From Ruminococcus sp. JC304 (GTDB lineage Bacteria > Bacillota > Clostridia > Lachnospirales > Lachnospiraceae), in contig HE978651.1 of the NCBI GenBank assembly GCA_000285855.2, positions 388,012 to 452,011 of the forward strand: 64,000 nucleotides of DNA, written 5' to 3'. The notes under the pieces are model-generated. The model was not told where the DNA came from and ran no database searches. It saw only the letters and a program-made list of their open reading frames with translations. Positions 27,409 to 35,170 of this stretch are shown here, piece after piece. Position 1 is the stretch's first letter. Every line of letters starts with the position of its first letter. Made by a program: the position numbers and the translations under genes.

Positions 27409-28341
27409 ATGATTGAGTGGAAACAAATAACAATGCAGGAAGCAGAAAATAAAATGGAAGTGCTTCGGGAGATTTTTGATATAGTACGTCTTCTGAAGGG
27501 CAGCGATCTGCAGGCTGCCGAAATGGAAAGTGAGCTTGCAGGAAAAAAACATCTTTGTCAGTGTTATGCTTTCTGGAATAAAAATAAAAGATGTGACAAT
27601 TGTATTTCTCTTAAAGCACTGGATGAAAAGAAACAGACATCCAAGATTGAATTTCTTGATTCCGACATGTACCAGGTGTTTGCAAGGTATTTGGAAATAG
27701 ATGGTGAGCCTTATGTGATGGAAATGCTGAAAAAGCTGGATGAGAATACACTGACTGATAAAGAAGGGTACGAAAAGCTGGCAGGAAAACTGACTGTATA
27801 TAGTGAGAAGCTGTATAAGGATGTGCTGACCGGAGCATATAATCGCAGATATTTTGAGGAAAAAGTCAAGGATATGTCTGTGGATGCCGGAATTGCGGTT
27901 ATTGATCTGGATGATTTCAAATTATATAATGACACTTATGGTCATGATGGAGGAGATCTGGTACTGACAACCGTGGTGAAGGTGATTCGGCATTATATCC
28001 GCCGCACGGATATTCTGGTGCGTTATGGAGGAGATGAATTTTTGCTGATCCTGCCTGGAATTGAGAAGGAAGTTTTTTCTCAGAAGCTTCGCATGATCCA
28101 GGAGAAGATTCATGAGACGCATATCCCGGGCTTTAATCGTCTGACTCTTTCAGTGAGCATTGGTGGAGCTATGTTTACCCACGGCAAGATGGAGGAAGCA
28201 ATCACCAAAGCAGACAGACTCATGTATATGGCCAAGGGGCATAAAAATACAGTAGTGACCCGTTGGGATTTGAAGCAAAATACAGATGAGATGGAAAAAG
28301 AAAACTGCCTCAGCTTCTGGTCGTTGATGATTCTGAAATGA
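27409..28341 (+). CDS. Diguanylate cyclase (GGDEF) with N-terminal cysteine motif; probably the front half of a split protein
   Basis: 310 residues. The N-terminal 130 residues form a PAS-like sensor with Cys50, Cys52, Cys62 and Cys65 (CQCYAF, then RCDNCISLKAL), a possible metal or redox site. The GGDEF domain (about 140-285) is intact: DVLTGAYNRRYFEE, FKLYNDTYGHDGGD and RYGGDEFLLILPG; it should make cyclic di-GMP. The final residues after TDEMEKE are out of character. Adding one base in the run of A's at 28301-28304 makes the frame run straight into the receiver domain of the next gene, so this is likely the first half of a GGDEF-REC-HD-GYP protein. Confidence 0.88.
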   Translation: MIEWKQITMQEAENKMEVLREIFDIVRLLKGSDLQAAEMESELAGKKHLCQCYAFWNKNKRCDNCISLKALDEKKQTSKIEFLDSDMYQVFARYLEIDGEPYVMEMLKKLDENTLTDKEGYEKLAGKLTVYSEKLYKDVLTGAYNRRYFEEKVKDMSVDAGIAVIDLDDFKLYNDTYGHDGGDLVLTTVVKVIRHYIRRTDILVRYGGDEFLLILPGIEKEVFSQKLRMIQEKIHETHIPGFNRLTLSVSIGGAMFTHGKMEEAITKADRLMYMAKGHKNTVVTRWDLKQNTDEMEKENCLSFWSLMILK

Positions 28342-29384
28342 ACCGCGAGATACTCAAGGAAATTCTGGGAAAGGAATATCGGATCCTGGAAGCCTGTGAT
28401 GGGAATGAGGCCCTGGAGATGCTAGAGCAGTATGGAACTGAAATCTCATTGGTCCTGCTGGACATTATTATGCCCAAAATGGATGGATTTGAAGTACTTG
28501 CCTATATGAACAGAGATAAATGGATCGAGGATATACCGGTGATCATGATTTCCAGTGAAGGATCGGAGAGTTATATCCGTCGTGCCTATGAACTGGGAGC
28601 TTCAGATTACATAAGCAGACCATTTGATACCAAGGTGGTATATCAGCGGGTTATCAATATGATCAAGCTTTATGCCAAGCAAAGGCGTCTGATCCATCTG
28701 GTAACAGATCAAATTTATGAAAAAGAGAAAAATAACCGTATGATGACCGGGATTCTCAGCCAGATTGTAGAGTTTCGAAATGGTGAAAGTGGGCTTCATG
28801 TGCTTCATATCAATATTTTGACTCAGCTTTTGCTGGAGAAACTGATGCGGAAATCAGAGAATTATAATCTTTCCTGGTCTCAGCAGTATATGATTGCCAC
28901 AGCTTCTGCGCTTCATGATATCGGTAAGATCGGAATTGATGAAAAAATTCTGAATAAACCCGGAAAGCTTACAAAGGAAGAATTTGAAGTTATGAAACAG
29001 CACACGATCATAGGTGCCCAGATGCTGGACAGTCTGGAAATGTATCATGATGAAGAGATGATAAAATATGCCTATGAAATCTGTCGCTGGCACCATGAAC
29101 GTTATGATGGAAAAGGATATCCGGATGGCTTGAAAGGAGAAGAAATCCCCATATCTGCCCAGGTGGTATCACTGGCAGATGTGTATGATGCCCTGGTAAG
29201 CGACCGGGTATATAAGAAAGCATATTCTCATGAAAAGGCAATGGAGATGATCTTAAATGGAGGATGCGGAGTGTTTAATCCGCTTCTTCTGGAATGTCTG
29301 GTGGAAATTCAGGATAAAGTACGCAAGGAACTGGGTATCAAAAGTGTGAATGAATGTCTGGAATATCTGGAAGAGAAAGCCTGA
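28338..29384 (+). CDS. Receiver-HD-GYP c-di-GMP phosphodiesterase, N-terminus cut by frameshift
   Basis: 348 residues from ATG 28338, which overlaps the GGDEF stop by four bases. The receiver domain lacks its first strand here: the codons just upstream in the same frame spell PQLLVVDDSE, with the acidic pair needed for phosphorylation, then MNREILKEIL and the phosphoacceptor Asp in LVLLDIIMPKMDGFE. The HD-GYP domain has ASALHDIGKIGIDE, KQHTIIGAQ, RWHHERYDGKGYPDGL and SLADVYDALVSDR, so it should hydrolyse cyclic di-GMP. As annotated, the protein would lack the acidic pocket, so the native form is probably fused to the upstream GGDEF gene or starts further upstream. Confidence 0.87.
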   Translation: MNREILKEILGKEYRILEACDGNEALEMLEQYGTEISLVLLDIIMPKMDGFEVLAYMNRDKWIEDIPVIMISSEGSESYIRRAYELGASDYISRPFDTKVVYQRVINMIKLYAKQRRLIHLVTDQIYEKEKNNRMMTGILSQIVEFRNGESGLHVLHINILTQLLLEKLMRKSENYNLSWSQQYMIATASALHDIGKIGIDEKILNKPGKLTKEEFEVMKQHTIIGAQMLDSLEMYHDEEMIKYAYEICRWHHERYDGKGYPDGLKGEEIPISAQVVSLADVYDALVSDRVYKKAYSHEKAMEMILNGGCGVFNPLLLECLVEIQDKVRKELGIKSVNECLEYLEEKA

Positions 29385-29385
29385 T

Positions 29386-29430
29386 AAAAATCCCCCTGAA
29401 GGGTCGCGGAAAGACTTCAGGGGGATTTTT
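29386..29430 (+). terminator. Bidirectional terminator between HD-GYP gene and the Ser/Asn-rich gene
   Basis: AAATCCCCCTGAAG and CTTCAGGGGGATTT pair over 14 bp, with T's after and A's before, so it can stop transcription from both sides. Confidence 0.88.
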
Positions 29431-29439
29431 GAGCAGATT

Positions 29440-29643
29440 TTAGTATCTGGAGGTTTCTTCGGATTTGTAAGACTGAGAGCCCTTATGATTCATTTTATTA
29501 CTGTTTTTGCTGTTATGACAGTTTGATTCGCTATTGTTAGTGTGGTCAGAGGACTGATTTGTTCTGCTTTCGGAACTGTATTTACTGGAAGTGCCCTCAT
29601 AATTTTTGCTGTTTTTGGTTGTAGAATCGTAATTTTTTGCCAT
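29440..29643 (-). CDS. Small Ser/Asn/Lys-rich hydrophilic protein
   Basis: 67 residues, about half of them Ser, Asn or Lys, with one Cys and scattered Tyr; no membrane helix and no signal peptide. AGGAGG lies seven bases before the ATG and a strong terminator follows, so I consider the gene real in spite of its low complexity. Predicted to be disordered. Similar short N/S-rich proteins are seen in spore-forming Lachnospiraceae, where a spore or coat role is conceivable, but there is no motif of the alpha/beta SASP family. Function unknown. Confidence 0.65.
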   Translation of the reverse strand: MAKNYDSTTKNSKNYEGTSSKYSSESRTNQSSDHTNNSESNCHNSKNSNKMNHKGSQSYKSEETSRY

Positions 29644-29867
29644 TTTAATTCCTCCTAATGCGGTTTATTAACCGGAATTAAGTATTTTTTATAAAAATCC
29701 CGGTGTTTCTGAATGACAATTGTTATTATTCCAAAAACCTCGGGGAATATTCATTAAAATATGTTGATTTTTTCAACAAGCTATATTATAATCGTACTTG
29801 TAAAAAGAATTTACCCTTCAAAAATTTTTTTTACATAACCCCTTATTTAATTATTTATACTCCCCTT

Positions 29868-29900
29868 GAACACCCCGGTAGCTCCCCTACCGGGGTGTTC
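29868..29900. other. Strong stem-loop in the gene-free stretch before the rhodanese gene
   Basis: GAACACCCCGGTAG (29868-29881) pairs perfectly with CTACCGGGGTGTTC (29887-29900). No T-run on the plus strand; a few A's before it give T's only on the minus strand. The rest of 29644-29962 is AT-rich and shows no gene I believe. Confidence 0.6.
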
Positions 29901-29962
29901 TCTATGTAAAAGTTTCTCAATTCTGAAATTATGCATATACTATAAATAAAAAGGAGTCAGCT

Positions 29963-30274
29963 ATGTTTCCTCTGGAAACTATTTCTGCAAAAATGCTGGA
30001 CTATTATGTGGATCGGAAGGATTCACTGATCATAGATCTCAGAGATGAGAAAGAATATGCAGAAGGTCATGTAAAAGGGGCAGTGAATATACCATACGGA
30101 AAATTCGATGAATATAAAAAATTACCTGAAAACAAGGTTCTGGTACTTTATTGTGATAGAGGTGGGGCAAGTCTTATGTTAGCCAGACAACTGGCAAAAA
30201 AAGGCTATATGACCAGGTCTGTGATCGGAGGTTTTCGGGCTTATCGGGGAAGAAATCTTGTAATTTCTTCCTGA
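29963..30274 (+). CDS. Single-domain rhodanese-like protein
   Basis: 103 residues: one rhodanese domain with DSLIIDLRDEKEYAEGHVKGAVNIPYG and the active-site loop YCDRGGAS holding the catalytic Cys at about residue 73, then the typical GGFRAYRG. Such proteins carry sulfur as a cysteine persulfide or act in redox chemistry; partner unknown. AAAGGAG precedes the ATG by eight bases. No sulfur-metabolism gene lies beside it. Confidence 0.87.
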   Translation: MFPLETISAKMLDYYVDRKDSLIIDLRDEKEYAEGHVKGAVNIPYGKFDEYKKLPENKVLVLYCDRGGASLMLARQLAKKGYMTRSVIGGFRAYRGRNLVISS

Positions 30275-30306
30275 CCATGGTAATGTAATGAATTAGAAAG
30301 AAAAAG

Positions 30307-30333
30307 GTAACTGTGAAAGAATTAAACAGTAAC
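30307..30333 (+). repeat. 27-bp imperfect palindrome in the leader of the YfcE gene
   Basis: GTAACTGT and ACAGTAAC flank 11 bases (one mismatch between arms), located 28 bases before the ATG. Same family as 12461, 15799 and 36959. Confidence 0.75.
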
Positions 30334-30360
30334 AACGAAACGAAGAGGAGAAATGAAATT

Positions 30361-30903
30361 ATGAAATATATGTTTGCATCAGATGTTCATGGATCTGCAT
30401 ATTACTGTAGAAAGATGCTGGATGCTTATCGAGAGGAAAAGGCAGAACGCCTGGTTTTGCTGGGCGATCTGCTTTACCATGGACCAAGAAATGATCTTCC
30501 GAAAGATTATGCACCTAAGGAAGTGATCTCTATGTTGAATGCTTTGAAAAGGGAAATCTATGCAGTTCGAGGAAATTGTGAAGCGGAGGTGGATCAGATG
30601 GTGCTGCAGTTTCCGGTGATGGCGGATTACTGTATTCTCAATCTGGATGGCAGAACTTTTTATGCTACACATGGGCATATTTACAATGAAAATAATCTGC
30701 CCCCTGTTCAGGATGGGGATATCCTGATTCATGGACACACCCATGTTCTTCGTGCTGAGCAAAAGGAAGGATATATATTGTTAAATCCGGGATCTGTGTC
30801 TATTCCTAAGGAGGGAAATCCACCTACTTATGGGATTTATGAAAACGGAGTATTTTTAATCAAAGATTTTGAAGGCAATATTGTAAAGCAAATAAATTTA
30901 TAA
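30361..30903 (+). CDS. yfcE: YfcE/MJ0936-family phosphodiesterase
   Basis: 180 residues from ATG 30361, with GAGGAG about ten bases upstream; the in-frame GTG at 30313 lies in the palindrome. Calcineurin-like metal ligands are all present: FASDVHGS, LLGDLLYHGP, VRGNCEAEVDQ, ATHGH and IHGHTHV, then LNPGSVSIPK. The family hydrolyses phosphodiesters with Mn2+; physiological substrates are not settled. It is followed by an RNA methyltransferase and RdgB on the same strand. Confidence 0.9.
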   Translation: MKYMFASDVHGSAYYCRKMLDAYREEKAERLVLLGDLLYHGPRNDLPKDYAPKEVISMLNALKREIYAVRGNCEAEVDQMVLQFPVMADYCILNLDGRTFYATHGHIYNENNLPPVQDGDILIHGHTHVLRAEQKEGYILLNPGSVSIPKEGNPPTYGIYENGVFLIKDFEGNIVKQINL

Positions 30904-30941
30904 TCATACTGACAGATATATGAAAAATGAAAGGATAAAGA

Positions 30942-32090
30942 ATGGATAAATTTGAACTGATCGCACCCTGCCATTTTGGGATGGAGGCTGTGCTGAAGCG
31001 AGAAATTCTTGATCTTGGATATGAGATCACCAAAGTGGAAGATGGTAAGGTGACTTTTCAGGCAGATGCCCAGGGAATTGCAGATGCAAATATGTTTTTG
31101 CGTTCTACGGAGAGAATCCTGTTGAAAGTGGCAGAGGTAAAAGCGCAGACCTTTGACGAACTGTTTGAGAAAACCAAGGCTCTGCCTTGGGAAAATTATA
31201 TTCCCAGAGATGGAAAATTCTGGGTGGCAAAAGCGAATTCTGTAAAAAGTAAGCTGTTTAGTCCCTCAGATATCCAGTCTATTATGAAAAAGGCGATTGT
31301 GGAACGTCTGAAGGGAGTATATAAGGTATCCTGGTTTGAGGAGGACGGAGCCAGTTTTCCCATTCGTGTAGCCTTTATGAAGGATGTAGCGACCATTGGT
31401 ATTGATACCTCGGGCATTTCCCTTCACAAGAGAGGTTACCGGAAAATGACAGTGAAAGCGCCTATTACAGAAACGTTGGCGTCTGCTTTGATCATGCTGA
31501 CACCGTGGAACAAAGACAGAATTCTGGTAGATCCTTTCTGTGGAAGCGGTACTTTTCCAATAGAGGCTGCAATGATCGCTGCAGATATTGCACCTGGTAT
31601 GCATCGTTCATTTCTGGCCGAGGACTGGAAGCATCTGGTTCCCAGAAAGTGCTGGTATGATGCGCTGGAAGAGGCTCAGGACAGAGTAAATCTTAACATT
31701 GAAACAGATATTCAGGGATATGATATTGATCCGGAAGCTCTAAAGGCTGCCAGAGCTAATGCCCAAATGGCAGGAGTAGACAAGCTGATCCATTTTCAGC
31801 AGCGTCCGGTGAAAGAACTTCGACATCCGAAGCCTTATGGTTTTATTATCACGAACCCACCCTATGGTGAACGTCTGGAGGAAAAGGAAAATCTGTCCCG
31901 GCTTTATCGGGAGATCGGGGAGAGTTATCAGCGCCTGGATAAGTGGTCTATGTATCTGATCACATCTTATGATAAAGCAGAAAATGATATTGGCAGGAAG
32001 GCAGATAAAAACAGAAAGATTTATAATGGTATGTTGAAAACCTATTATTATCAGTTTCTGGGTCCACGTCCGCCGAAAAAGAAGAACTAA
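30942..32090 (+). CDS. THUMP-domain class I SAM-dependent RNA methyltransferase (RlmL/YpsC type)
   Basis: 382 residues. The N-terminal 160 residues hold a ferredoxin-like plus THUMP RNA-binding domain (MDKFELIAPCHFGMEAVLK, GKVTFQ). The C-terminal Rossmann domain has ILVDPFCGSGTFPIEAAMIA (SAM site), IQGYDIDPEALKAARANA and the N6/N2-type catalytic motif TNPPYGERL. Bacillus YpsC and the E. coli RlmL N-terminal half are the closest known relatives, modifying 23S rRNA guanine; the exact target here is inferred. AAAGGAT precedes the ATG. Confidence 0.92.
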   Translation: MDKFELIAPCHFGMEAVLKREILDLGYEITKVEDGKVTFQADAQGIADANMFLRSTERILLKVAEVKAQTFDELFEKTKALPWENYIPRDGKFWVAKANSVKSKLFSPSDIQSIMKKAIVERLKGVYKVSWFEEDGASFPIRVAFMKDVATIGIDTSGISLHKRGYRKMTVKAPITETLASALIMLTPWNKDRILVDPFCGSGTFPIEAAMIAADIAPGMHRSFLAEDWKHLVPRKCWYDALEEAQDRVNLNIETDIQGYDIDPEALKAARANAQMAGVDKLIHFQQRPVKELRHPKPYGFIITNPPYGERLEEKENLSRLYREIGESYQRLDKWSMYLITSYDKAENDIGRKADKNRKIYNGMLKTYYYQFLGPRPPKKKN

Positions 32091-32123
32091 ACATGAAAAC
32101 ACAATAGATGAGGGTATCAGAAA

Positions 32124-32708
32124 ATGAAAAAAATAATTTTTGCAACAGGAAATCAGAATAAGATGAAGGAAATCCGGGAAATTCTGGCAGATATGGATGT
32201 GGAGGTTGTTTCCATGAAAGAAGCGGGAATCCATGCAGATATTGTAGAAGATGGAAATTCCTTTGAAGAAAATGCAGAGATCAAAGCGAAAACAATCTGT
32301 GAAATGACAGGTGAGATTACGTTGGCAGACGATTCAGGCCTGGAAATTGATTATCTGAATAAGGAACCGGGAATCTATTCTGCCCGTTATATGGGAGAAG
32401 ATACTTCCTACCGTATCAAAAATGGAAATCTGATCCAGCGTCTGGAAGGAGTACCGGATGAAAAGCGTACTGCAAGATTTGTCTGTGCAGTTGCGGCAGC
32501 ATTTCCGGACGGAACTGTGAAAACAGTAAGAGAGACAATGGAAGGCCGTATTGGGTACGAAGAAAAGGGAGAGAATGGTTTTGGATATGATCCTATATTT
32601 TATCTGCCGGAATATGGATGTACCTCTGCAGAACTTTCTATGGAGGAAAAAAATAAGATCAGTCACAGGGGGAAAGCCCTTCGTGCGATCAGGGACGTAT
32701 TAAAATAA
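32124..32708 (+). CDS. rdgB: XTP/dITP diphosphatase (RdgB/HAM1)
   Basis: 194 residues, full length. The N-terminus IIFATGNQNKMKEIREIL, ADDSGLEIDYL, GIYSARY and the C-terminal ENGFGYDPIFYLPE and SHRGKALRAI are family signatures. It removes non-canonical purine nucleotides (dITP, XTP) from the pool. Lies between the RNA methyltransferase and a phosphodiesterase, a common Clostridia arrangement. Confidence 0.95.
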   Translation: MKKIIFATGNQNKMKEIREILADMDVEVVSMKEAGIHADIVEDGNSFEENAEIKAKTICEMTGEITLADDSGLEIDYLNKEPGIYSARYMGEDTSYRIKNGNLIQRLEGVPDEKRTARFVCAVAAAFPDGTVKTVRETMEGRIGYEEKGENGFGYDPIFYLPEYGCTSAELSMEEKNKISHRGKALRAIRDVLK

Positions 32709-32736
32709 GACATACACAAAATAAAGGAAGATGCAG

Positions 32737-33216
32737 ATGAAAATATTGATCGTCAGTGATACTCATGGAAGGGACGAGAACCTGGAAAAAGCTGTATATA
32801 GGGAGGAACCCTTTGATTACCTGATTCATTGTGGAGATGTGGAAGGCCGGGAGATTTTTATTGAAGCTCTTGTGGACTGCCCCTGCTGTATTGTATCAGG
32901 AAATAATGATTTCTTTTCGGACCTTCCAAGGGAAGAAATTATTGATCTTGCAGGAAAAAAGATTCTGGTGACCCATGGACATACTTATGGGGTTTCAGGC
33001 GGAACAGATGGCATAGTGGAAGCTGCCAGAGCCAGAGGCTGTGAGGCAGTGCTGTTTGGACATACACATTATCCGGAAATTGAGATGCAGGAGGGAATCC
33101 TGGTGATTAATCCGGGCAGCCTGACCTTTCCCAGACAGAGAGGGCGTAAATTCAGTTATGCTGTGATGGAGGCAGAAGAGGGGAAGGATTTGCAGGCAGA
33201 AATCCGGTATCTGTAA
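32737..33216 (+). CDS. YfcE-family metallophosphoesterase
   Basis: 159 residues from the second ATG (32737), about nine bases after AAAGGAAG; the first ATG (32731) is too close. Motifs: KILIVSDTHGR, LIHCGDVEG, VSGNNDF, VTHGHTYGVSGG and LFGHTHYPEI, then INPGSLTFPRQ. Same family as the 30361 gene but only distantly similar. It closes the run of housekeeping genes, 22 bases or more after rdgB. Confidence 0.9.
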   Translation: MKILIVSDTHGRDENLEKAVYREEPFDYLIHCGDVEGREIFIEALVDCPCCIVSGNNDFFSDLPREEIIDLAGKKILVTHGHTYGVSGGTDGIVEAARARGCEAVLFGHTHYPEIEMQEGILVINPGSLTFPRQRGRKFSYAVMEAEEGKDLQAEIRYL

Positions 33217-33327
33217 AAATAGATTTATTTTGATCAAATGTAGCAAATAAATCAAACAATATATTTTGCTTAAAAAATTTATAATCAAAATAGAAAAAGA
33301 AGAAAATATAGAAAAAATATAGAAAAA

Positions 33328-33410
33328 AAGGCGGGATGGGGATTAACCGGGAAAGTCTGCAAACCCTTGATTTTACTGGGTTTTCATCCTGTCTTATACC
33401 TTTAAAAATT
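33328..33410. repeat. Inverted-repeat element in the spacer before the tRNA genes
   Basis: AAACCC (33360-33365) and GGGTTT (near 33379) form an inner stem, and GGGATG/CATCCT form an outer one, in an otherwise A/T-dominated spacer (33217-33449). Local base composition is clearly different from the flanks, so it may be an inserted element or the relic of an attachment site. No gene is seen here. Confidence 0.4.
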
Positions 33411-33449
33411 TAATTTTTAAAAAAAATTGTAAAAATTAAAAAAAAGGTG

Positions 33450-33478
33450 TTGACATTTGACGCTGATTAACATATAAT
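33450..33478 (+). promoter_or_regulatory. Consensus sigma-A promoter of the tRNA cluster
   Basis: TTGACA (33450-33455), exactly 17 bases, TATAAT (33473-33478). Consensus boxes, as expected for stable RNA. Confidence 0.92.
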
Positions 33479-33522
33479 ATGTCTTGCGTCGGACAACGAA
33501 GCAAAAATAAATAAAGAAACAG

Positions 33523-33597
33523 CGGGGTGTGGCTCAGTTTGGCTAGAGCGCCTGGTTTGGGACCAGGAGGCCGCAGGTTCGAATCCTGTCACCCCGA
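33523..33597 (+). tRNA. tRNA-Pro (TGG)
   Basis: Acceptor CGGGGTG/CACCCCG, anticodon stem CCTGG/CCAGG around TTTGGGA (anticodon TGG), T arm GGTTCGAATCC. CCA not encoded. Confidence 0.95.
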
Positions 33598-33633
33598 CTG
33601 CTGTAAACAACAACATTACCGTTTCAGCGAAAT

Positions 33634-33704
33634 GCGGGTGTAGTTCAATGGTAGAACACTAGCCTTCCAAGCTAGATACGTGGGTTCGATTCCCATCACC
33701 CGCT
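33634..33704 (+). tRNA. tRNA-Gly (TCC)
   Basis: Acceptor GCGGGTG/CACCCGC, anticodon loop CTTCCAA (anticodon TCC), T arm GGTTCGATTCC. CCA not encoded. Confidence 0.95.
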
Positions 33705-33726
33705 TCTCTGTATGTAACAGGGAGAT

Positions 33727-33800
<74 letters not shown>

Positions 33801-33804
33801 CTGT

Positions 33805-33879
33805 GGTGGGTATAGCGCAGTTGGTTAGCGCGCCAGATTGTGGCTCTGGAGGCCCAGGGTTCGAATCCCTGTATCCACC
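33805..33879 (+). tRNA. tRNA-His (GTG)
   Basis: Anticodon stem CCAGA/TCTGG around TTGTGGC (anticodon GTG). Acceptor GTGGGTA/TATCCAC with one G-T, plus the extra G-1 pairing with C73 typical of bacterial tRNA-His. Confidence 0.94.
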
Positions 33880-33888
33880 CTTTGCCTT

Positions 33889-33960
33889 TGGGCTATCGCC
33901 AAGCGGTAAGGCACAGCACTTTGACTGCTGCATTCGCTGGTTCGAATCCAGCTAGCCCAG
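33889..33960 (+). tRNA. tRNA-Gln (TTG)
   Basis: Acceptor TGGGCTA/TAGCCCA, anticodon stem CAGCA/TGCTG around CTTTGAC (anticodon TTG), T arm GGTTCGAATCC. Confidence 0.94.
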
Positions 33961-33970
33961 TCTTTTATAT

Positions 33971-34043
33971 GGAGCATTAGCTCAGTCGGTAGAGCACTTG
34001 ACTTTTAATCAAGTTGTCCGGGGTTCGAATCCCCGATGCTTCA
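33971..34043 (+). tRNA. tRNA-Lys (TTT)
   Basis: Acceptor GGAGCAT/ATGCTTC, anticodon stem CTTGA/TCAAG around CTTTTAA (anticodon TTT), T arm GGTTCGAATCC. Confidence 0.94.
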
Positions 34044-34050
34044 TTAAACA

Positions 34051-34084
34051 AGCGGAAATCTTTTATAAGGTTTCCGCTGTTTTT
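34051..34084 (+). terminator. Terminator-like hairpin inside the tRNA cluster
   Basis: AGCGGAAA (34051-34058) pairs with TTTCCGCT (34071-34078), then GTTTTTAT. It separates tRNA-Lys from tRNA-Leu and could lower tRNA-Leu transcription. Confidence 0.7.
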
Positions 34085-34091
34085 ATAACAG

Positions 34092-34172
34092 GCGGATATG
34101 GCGGAATTGGCAGACGCGCTGGTTTTAGGTACCAGTGGGCATCCCGTGCAGGTTCAAGTCCTGTTATCCGCA
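34092..34172 (+). tRNA. tRNA-Leu (TAG)
   Basis: 81 bases, shorter variable arm for a class II tRNA. Acceptor GCGGATA/TATCCGC, anticodon stem CTGGT/ACCAG around TTTAGGT (anticodon TAG), T arm GGTTCAAGTCC. Confidence 0.93.
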
Positions 34173-34173
34173 T

Positions 34174-34214
34174 AAAAGAGTATCTTTCCATATGAACGGA
34201 AGGATACTCTTTTG
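34174..34214 (+). terminator. Terminator of the tRNA cluster
   Basis: AAAAGAGTATC and GATACTCTTTT pair, with an inner TTCC/GGAA stem, followed by TTTTG. Confidence 0.85.
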
Positions 34215-34325
34215 TTATATGCGAGTAAAAAAATAATTGCAGAAATTATCTGACAGGCTTAAAAAAGATAGGATAATATGGTAAGATAAGGAAAAGTATA
34301 AACATCAAAATGTGAGGTTTATGAA

Positions 34326-34457
34326 ATGAATGATACTGGTATCCGGCAGGAAGTTATTGAGGAAATCAGAAAATTGGCAGTAATTAATCCACAGATAATA
34401 TTAAAAAACGAAAGGAAGTATCCATTATGGGACAGATACACAATATCGAGAAACTGA
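34326..34457 (+). pseudogene. Possible N-terminal remnant of a nucleotidyltransferase gene
   Basis: A 43-codon frame opens MNDTGIRQEVIEEIRKLA, which resembles the start of stand-alone MNT-type nucleotidyltransferases, then loses similarity exactly where the GSxxRG motif should come and stops inside the NUDIX gene. It may be debris of an accessory gene or simply a leader. Low confidence. Confidence 0.35.
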
Positions 34458-35032
34458 CAGACTGTAAATTTTTGAATTTGTATCATTTAAATGCAACAAG
34501 CATTCATAACACTCCTGTGTCATATTTCGTGGCATCACGTGCGAAGAGTATTAACGAATTAAAAATAAAAACAGGTAAAAACACTCCTGATGGTGTGATC
34601 ATTTACAGCCTTTACGGAGAAAAAAAAGACAGGGTTGTATTGGTACGTCAGTACAGATACGCAATCGGCGGATATATCTACGAATTTCCGGCAGGTCTGG
34701 TAGAACCAAACGAAGAATTTCATGAGGGTGCGGTAAGAGAAATGTACGAGGAAACAGGATTGAAATTCACACCTCTGAAAGTAGATCCAGCATTTGAGAA
34801 ACCTTATTTCACAACGGTTGGCATGACAGATGAATCCTGCGCAACTGTTTACGGTTACGCGGAAGGTGAGATCAGTAAAGCGGCACAGGAGGATTCCGAA
34901 GAAATCGAAGTTGTGCTTGCTGACAGAGAAGAAGTAAAGAGAATCCTGAAAGAGGAAAATGTAGCGATCATGTGTGCATATCAGCTGATGCATTTCCTTC
35001 AGGATGAAGAACCTTTTGCATTTTTAACATAA
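34427..35032 (+). CDS. NUDIX hydrolase (ADP-ribose pyrophosphatase-like)
   Basis: 201 residues. The NUDIX box runs from Gly in GLVEPNEEF through REMYEETGLKF, matching GX5EX7REUXEEXGU exactly. The preceding VVLVRQYRYAIGGYIYEFPAG is the usual ADP-ribose pyrophosphatase surround; length is normal. AAAGGAAG precedes the ATG. Likely hydrolyses ADP-ribose or a related nucleoside diphosphate derivative. Preceded by the tRNA cluster and a possible gene remnant. Confidence 0.9.
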   Translation: MGQIHNIEKLTDCKFLNLYHLNATSIHNTPVSYFVASRAKSINELKIKTGKNTPDGVIIYSLYGEKKDRVVLVRQYRYAIGGYIYEFPAGLVEPNEEFHEGAVREMYEETGLKFTPLKVDPAFEKPYFTTVGMTDESCATVYGYAEGEISKAAQEDSEEIEVVLADREEVKRILKEENVAIMCAYQLMHFLQDEEPFAFLT

Positions 35033-35098
35033 TATATAGCAAGAATTCTCCTTCCTCTACAGGTGGGAGATGAATTGCAAAAAAACAGGAAAGAACAC

Positions 35099-35127
35099 TT
35101 GTTCTTCAACGCGATTCATGGTATAAT
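35099..35127 (+). promoter_or_regulatory. Sigma-A-like promoter in front of the TnpB/reRNA relic
   Basis: TTGTTC, 17 bases, TATAAT. A transcript from here would run through the structured 3' region to the terminator at 35441-35488. Confidence 0.6.
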
Positions 35128-35170
35128 AGAAACAGTCGACAAGATAAAAGATCAAAAAAGAACTGTTTTT

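Noticed and set aside
28291-28310. Programmed -1 frameshift site joining GGDEF and receiver
   Set aside because: The A-run does not give a good slippery heptamer in the right frame and no downstream pseudoknot is evident; a one-base deletion is simpler.
29703-29909. 68-residue frame in the gene-free stretch
   Set aside because: No ribosome site, composition of AT-rich spacer, ends within a hairpin.
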